A DNA stretch of 64,000 bases. Source: Romanomermis culicivorax. Taxonomy: Eukaryota; Nematoda; Enoplea; Mermithida; Mermithidae. The stretch covers positions 1,674,001-1,738,000 of the forward strand of contig CAWUHX010000020.1 of assembly GCA_963922205.1 (NCBI GenBank), given 5' to 3'. Under the pieces are notes generated by a model. It was not told the DNA's origin and made no database searches. It saw nothing but the letters and a program-made list of their open reading frames with translations. Each line of letters opens with the position of its first letter. The first letter of the stretch is position 1. A program made the translations under genes and the position numbers. Shown here piece after piece: positions 58,701-64,000 of this stretch.

Positions 58701-60907
58701 ATCAAAAGACAACAGGGATCAACTTACCAGCCATCGATAGCACGCCATGGGACTAACAACTAGGATACCAGCAAACAAACAAACAAAATTTTTTGGCCGT
58801 ATGGTACGAAATGAACCAATGTGTATAAATTAAAATCAAATATAAAAAAGTAGAGCTTCCAATAAATTCCGAGCTCGAATGGGAGGAACATTCGGGAAGA
58901 AGTGATTATCAACGAAACAAATTCGCAATGGTCTGAGAAACTCGAGAAACGAACGAATGAAGTTGAAGAATTTCACCTGAAATATCTAACTTATGCGCAT
59001 CGAAAAGCAAAATTATACGATCCACGCGTTCCGCGAACCACTCCAGAACTCCACAAAAATCGTAGCCTCGATCAATACGCTGTTTTTCACCGGATAAAAT
59101 TCCAGGGGTGTCGATGATAGTGACACTTTGCAAAACGGGATTCGGTAACATGGAGCATTGAAGTCGATTTAGAAATGCGTTGCCGAATTTAGATAATGGT
59201 CTAAAAAATATACTATTAACGTCATGAGTGAACTCTTAAACGTAAAATTAAAGTAGAGGCGATGGACAGAGATCTAAAAAAAGCATTTTGTATTCAACAA
59301 CGAGTCAACTTCAGAATAATATCTAGAAATGTATGGAGTACCCGGACCCAAAACAAGGCTCGAAATCACCCGATCGTTTTGTTGGACCCGAACCCGATAT
59401 TTTCATAAGATGCTACCCAATACAGTGGCACCAATCCATTTATTGTGTCTCAACCCGACCATACTATTTGGAAATACTGTAGTCTCTCTCTCTCTCTCTC
59501 GCATCCATTTTAATACAGTTTCTGAGAAGCTGTTAAAAATTAATCATGCTCAAAAATCGAGTACATTGTGTGGTTTTACATGTTGAGTATCACCCTAAAT
59601 TCTTTTTGCATGAAAGTCAAAATAGTTACAGTATCGTAAACTTTGGAATTTTCCAATTTTTTAGCATTATGCACATGATTCAGGATATCCAAGTGTAGAA
59701 AATACATAATCCTATAGTAAAACATTCATTATATACAGGAAAAAATTTACCATATACCAGTTTGGTTAGAAAATTTTTTTAAGATTTGTATTTCACAAGT
59801 TTTACACTTTTCAAAGTGTTAAAAATGAAATGGAAGAAACTCAAAAGATCATTTGGGCATCTTTTTTCGGTCGCCTACTCATCGGATGCGCCGCACAATC
59901 CTACATCATTTTTGTAGCCACTAATGTCTAAAATTGGCACACACGGCACTGTCCTTCAAATATCTTTTTGAATCTGAATAAATCCCCAACCAATAAAGTT
60001 TCAAGAAAACGGGATTCGTCATTACCTAATACATAAGAAGAGTAATGTGGCTTGAAGTCTTGACAAATTTTCATTTATTTAGCTTTGACGGTTGCTTAAC
60101 GATAACGCTTCAAACGCGAGGTCAAAAATTTTGAAAATTTGACCCGAAATTACCCGAATATTTTGCTGGACACCGACCCAATATTCTCATAATTTTGGAC
60201 TCGGAACAGGACCCGATGTTCTCAAAATTTTGGACCCGGACCCGATATTTTAAAAATTTGTGACCCGGACCCGAAATTCTTAAAATTTTGGACCCGATAC
60301 ATTTCTCAAAACTACTGAAAATATCTCATTTTCAGATATTATAAATTTTCAACTTTATCATACATATTTCAATGGAGCAGGACGTTGAATGTCGGCCCGA
60401 AATTACCCGATTTGCTGGACCCGAACTGGATATTTTTAAAATTTTGGACCCCGACGAGATATATTCAATACATGGTACCCGATACATCTGTAAAAAATCA
60501 ATAACTCATTCCTAAAACAAAATATAAATTTTCCCTCACCTGAACTGTTTTTTCGTATCAACAACTAATGCGTTGCCCGGTATGACCGTCTCTTGCTCTC
60601 CATGCATAACGGCTATGAAACGATCAGTTGTTGGTTCAGGACCTATTCTCATACCTGGAAAATCTTGTTCTAATAAATAACGTATAAACGTAGTTTTTCC
60701 CGTTGAATATTGCCCAACTAATAGAATCATGGGTTTAGCATCGAAATCTGGATCATCCAAGATAGGCGAATGAAAATCGTGAAATTTATGGTGCTCTTCA
60801 AGCGGTAAAAGTTTTTGCTTATATATTTTTTTTAATCCGTCCGTCACCGAAGCGAACATTTCCGGTTCTTTGCGGCGTTTGTCGTCCGAGCTGAGCCATG
60901 AAAACAT
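52703..60907 (-). CDS. EHD1: EH-domain-containing protein (EHD/RME-1/Past1)
   Basis: Dynamin-like ATPase that oligomerises on endosomal tubules and drives recycling to the plasma membrane. Six coding exons with matching phases: 60540-60907, 58977-59200, 54718-55040, 53702-53916, 53246-53441 and 52703-52990, giving 537 residues; vertebrate EHDs have about 535. An acceptor (TTTTTCAG) at 60932 puts the ATG 24 bases into its exon, so an untranslated first exon, or a trans-splice site, lies upstream. P-loop GQYSTGKTT (65-73), DTPG (153-156) and NKAD (219-222). The C-terminal EH domain (about 443-537) has a calcium-type loop [12 protein letters not shown] (492-503) and the WKLSD core, for binding NPF partners. 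Orthology is to the whole EHD1-4 group, and the symbol is a convenience. The two long introns hold transposon debris. Confidence 0.96.
55041..58976. other. EHD intron 2 with repeats
   Basis: A decayed copy of the TATAGTCTG MITE (55625 to about 55750), a G-rich foldback (about 56018-56276), CCGGCGC-type hairpins (57235, 58303) and copy C of the CCATACATGCAC element (57737-58084). A small TACCTCCGGAGG motif lies near 55109. No exon of another gene is seen. Confidence 0.5.
57737..58084. mobile_element. CCATACATGCAC foldback element, copy C
   Basis: Ends are CCATACATGCAC (57737-57748) and GTGAATGTATGG (58073-58084). The internal sequence is the reverse complement of 44905-45335, including a CTGCTGGGGGTCAA motif. 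Confidence 0.7.
59320..60490. repeat. GGACCCGGACCCGATATT minisatellite in EHD intron 1
   Basis: Units of about 35 bp with the core AAAATTTTGGACCCGGACCC repeat, degenerately, at about 60120-60300 and 60385-60490. One related piece lies at 59335-59400. A short CT microsatellite (59485-59502) is nearby. Confidence 0.6.
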
Positions 60908-60931
60908 TCTTGGATAACTGGATTCGCGCTC

Positions 60932-62090
60932 CTGAAAAAGAAGAATAGTTGATGGCCATTTGATAAAAAGAAATCGAGGTTTTAGGGTTTTGCTATGTTA
61001 TGATCTTTACATGTGATTTTTTACGCGATTTAGAGTCCTTTTTTACGAAACTATATTAATTCAATTTTAGTTGAAAAATATGATGATATCAACAAAATTA
61101 TACACGATTAAGGTCATATTCGTACACTATAAATGGCAGCTTCTACTTTATAATTCATGATATACTTCAAACCTGCTGATTTTACTAGTAAAAATCTGAA
61201 TTTTGGTTAAACAGGTCTTAGATACCTATTGTACCGGCGTATAGTCTGCGGACCTGATTACATTTTCGAATATACATCAGGAATTACATAGATGCTGAAT
61301 AATCAGTTTTACACAGGGACTTTCATTTGCAAAGGAGAGCACAGTTTTAAAAAATCCATTGAAGAAAGCTATGCCATTATGTATATGTTGTTTTGCAACG
61401 ATTTTTGTTATAAAATTTGTAATCACAAATTTTCAATATTTTTTGCTAGGCATGAAAATAAATGTGGAAAAAACAAAACGCTATGAACAGTCTTTTTCAG
61501 CACGAGTCCCATTAGCACTCGCTCAAATGAAAAAATATTTCACCAGCATAGTTAGCAATTAGCATTGTTGAGAAATGATATTTTTTTGGCCCCAAACCAC
61601 CGTGGAGTTTGTGGATCCTAATAACTTGCTTTTATTGCATTATTGACTCATGAAATTATGCTTGATGTCGGTACTTTCAAAAGGAATAAAACAATGAACA
61701 TCGAATGTGCAGCTTATTTCATATTCATACCAACTGCTCAAAGAGATGATTTCAGATGTGAGATACGCAAAGCAATAGAAAAGGAATACCCTCTTCAACC
61801 AAATATGTCTACCAGAGCACCCCATGGGGGTATGGGGGGTATTACCCCGGTCTTAGATTTGGAAATAAATTTACTACCCCCGTAAAAACAGCTCATTATA
61901 GCAAAAAATTTTGGTAGACCACATCCTCTCCCGAGTAGGTTATAGTAATTCGAGAAAAATTGCACAATGTGTGCTTGAGAGGAATTACTTACTGGTCTTT
62001 TTGACACATTTACGAAATCATTATATATATAATTGGAAGATCAAATAATGAGTTATGTATATGTGATTTATCAAAAAATCGCCCCTTGGG
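60932..62090. other. Upstream of EHD; no gene recognised
   Basis: AT-rich DNA. An 80-codon open frame at 61643-61885 (plus) is not recognised and has no clear splice or homology support. Confidence 0.35.
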
Positions 62091-62099
62091 CAGAAAACA

Positions 62100-62490
62100 T
62101 TATGTTCCTGAAAATTCTTCCTCTTTATACTCACCTTTCTTTTTTCCCGCATCTGCGTTGGGTGTTCTGTGCGCATATGGTTATATTTCTCCACCCAAGC
62201 TGTGTCATACTTTCCTGCTATGAGTTGAGACATGGGAGGTCCGTTAATGCGGATCAGGAGTGGTACCTGGTTTCGAACTCGTGGTTCATAATCTAATGGG
62301 ATTAACAATACTAAAGCTACATTTGACATGAGCAGTTTCAATTGGAAGCACTGTTACAACCCTGATCAGTGATGGAATAAGCTCATACTCCTGAAGATAC
62401 TGGTTCAAATAATGTTTGCAAAAGTATGCTGTGCCCGATTCTTGAAATGTGCAGGAATCAATTGACACGACAATCTTCAAAGTCTGACTA
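62100..62490 (-). pseudogene. hAT transposase C-terminal dimerisation fragment
   Basis: The minus strand reads LIRVVTVLPIETAHVKCSFS and, one frame over from about 62290, LLIRINGPPMSQL followed by AWVEKYNHM. The hAT dimerisation domain at the C-terminus of Ac/ZNF862-type transposases has the pattern (L-x-LPxSxAxxERxFS...LRNRL...LMRIxIxGPP...W). One frameshift separates the halves, the ERxFS position reads KCSFS, and no catalytic domain is present, so this is a dead fragment. The match is from pattern memory. Confidence 0.55.
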
Positions 62491-62769
62491 TTCCGCGCTT
62501 ATGATTAGTACATTCAAGTTTCATGAGATTGGGAGCTGGAAAAGGGGGTTGAAATAGTGAATGGGTTTTGACTGTAAAAAGCGTAAAGTAGGGGCATTAT
62601 TCATTTTTGTAACTTGTAAATCATATTTGTTTTGTGGTAAAAGTACACCATCCCCTCCGCAAAAGTTGTAAGCAAAAAAAGGTCACGGCATGTCCCGGCA
62701 TATTTCAAGTACTATCCTTACAATTTACGATTTTACCCCCACCTAAATTTTCCACCTTGGGGACCTCTG

Positions 62770-64000
62770 ATGACTACCAAAGAAATTTGTGCCCTAAGGG
62801 CATTGAAATCAGATGACCGCTTTGTCATACTACCAGCTCACCAAGGAAAAGCAGCGGTAATCATGGAAAACCAGGACTATGACAGTCAGATCAAAACATC
62901 TTGAATGATCAGACAAAGTTTAAATGCCTTGGAAAAAGAAATTCAATCAGTAGAATCGAAAAAAGAAAGAAATCAATCAGTAGAATCGAAAAAATCAAAG
63001 ATGTAGGTATTAGTGACATAGTCAAGATTAAAGAGAAGTGCAAAGCACCACACATATATGGATTACCGAAGATCTGCAAGGAGAACCTACCATTAAGACC
63101 AGAGGTAAGCTGCATTGGAAGTACGATTCATCCATTAGCCAAGCATTTACCTATTGCTGAAGCCATCAGACACCTACAAGCCTTTCTCGAACAGGACTCT
63201 ACATTAAATGAAAGAACATCAATGAATGCCCAGCAAATTGTACAGCTGACATATTATTGTTTGAATAATACTGTATTCCAGTACAAGGACAAATTCTACA
63301 AGCAGATGGATGGAATGGCTACGGGTTCGCCATTATCTCCAGTGATGTGTAACCTCTTTATGGATAACCTAGAAACCATGGCTCTCACAAACTGCCCACA
63401 TAAACCAGCTCTGTGGCTTCAATATGTCGATGATTCATATTATGGGATGGAAATGATGATTCTTTGAAAACATTCTTGGATCACATGAATAATCAGAACC
63501 AAGTGGGAAAAAAAGAAAAGTTACCCCTCTTAGCTTTATTAGTGTCCAGAAGCAGAAATAGGCTGAAAACCAGTATGTATAGAAAACCAACACACACCAA
63601 CCAGTATATAAACTTCAAATCAAATCATCCAACAACTCCAAAGCTTGGAATAGTTAAAGGCATGATCATCAGGGCAAACAACATCTGCCTGGAAGAAGAG
63701 GATAAATGCAAAGAAACAAGGAATATAGCAATAGCTTTCAGGAAGAAAGGAGACCCTCAAACCATAATTAGGAAGGCTCAGATACCAACCAGAGCTGAGA
63801 AGGAAGAAACTGAATATAAATGCACAATTGAGGTGCCTTACAGAGATTACCTTACTCAGAAATTAAAACGGATAAGAAATATAAAGTTGGATTGGTCGAT
63901 ACCAGCAAAGACACAATCTGAACACGCACCAGCACAGTGGCCCTTACCAGGGAGAAAGAAGAAAAGCAGGGTGTAGTGTACAGTATACTAATGGAACCAG
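62770..64000 (+). pseudogene. Penelope-like element RT, running into a GIY-YIG domain
   Basis: Begins with MTTKEICALRALKSDDRFVI and LPAHQGKAAVIM, the N-terminal signature of Penelope-like RTs (a Lys-Ser-Asp...LPADKG-type motif). A stop (62902) and a frame change follow. The RT core appears at 63000-63460: IYGLPKICKENLPLRPEVS, then QMDGMATGSPLSPVMCNLF and the catalytic LQYVDDSYYG. Between KHL and PIAEAI the segment carrying the first catalytic Asp seems deleted. After a frameshift near 63464 the thumb region follows (MYRKPTHTNQYINF). The window ends in GVVYSI, the usual beginning of the GIY-YIG endonuclease, so the element is of the endonuclease-bearing type and continues to the right. Confidence 0.88.

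Noticed and set aside
59485..59502. CT repeat as a promoter element
   Set aside because: A short simple repeat in an intron with no other regulatory sign.

Overview
The window is animal nuclear DNA: AT-rich, intron-bearing and crowded with transposons. Two clear single-copy host genes, both on the minus strand, give the best clues: a sorting nexin 17 gene (34.6-37.9 kb, 14 coding exons) and an EH-domain (EHD/RME-1/Past1) ATPase gene (52.7-60.9 kb, six coding exons). Both encode proteins close to the vertebrate length, with GT-AG introns and pyrimidine-TTCAG acceptors. With Ty3-like LTR elements, Penelope, LINE and hAT remnants, this points to an invertebrate metazoan; I cannot assign the phylum.

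Layout. 1-2.3 kb: the gag end of a broken LTR element on the minus strand, running off the left edge. 3.0-11.6 kb: a decayed env-bearing LTR element on the plus strand, with its env gene split by an 859-bp hAT-type non-autonomous transposon. 11.6-15.0 kb: a smaller, internally deleted relative. 15.0-15.9 kb: inverted arrays of a short satellite-like unit. 16.9-33.2 kb: a 16.3-kb LTR retroelement on the minus strand with almost identical LTRs, a 4-bp target duplication and one uninterrupted 3,046-codon reading frame. 33.2-34.0 kb: the inverted pair of MITEs into which it inserted. 34.6-37.9 kb: SNX17. 38-52 kb: repeat-rich intergenic DNA with two LINE remnants, a partial LIM-domain exon, several foldback repeat families and TTAGGC-type arrays. 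52.7-60.9 kb: EHD, with transposon-filled introns. 62.1-62.5 kb: a hAT transposase C-terminal fragment. 62.7-64.0 kb: a Penelope-like element that runs off the right edge.

The most unusual content is the giant element. Its polyprotein reads gag, zinc knuckles, a linker, an envelope glycoprotein with signal and membrane segments, one retropepsin-like domain, an Arg-Ser-rich linker, a second retropepsin-like domain, reverse transcriptase, RNase H and integrase. Envelope therefore lies between gag and pol, not downstream of pol. The diverged element at 3.0-11.6 kb has the same order, so the layout belongs to a lineage and is not a single rearrangement. The giant element also carries a 263-codon open frame in -1 register just before env, and a 3.7-kb leader with a tandem array of TGACGTCA-type sites. 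The relative at 3-11.6 kb is dead (stops, hAT insertion, integrase deletion). The giant copy looks recently mobile.
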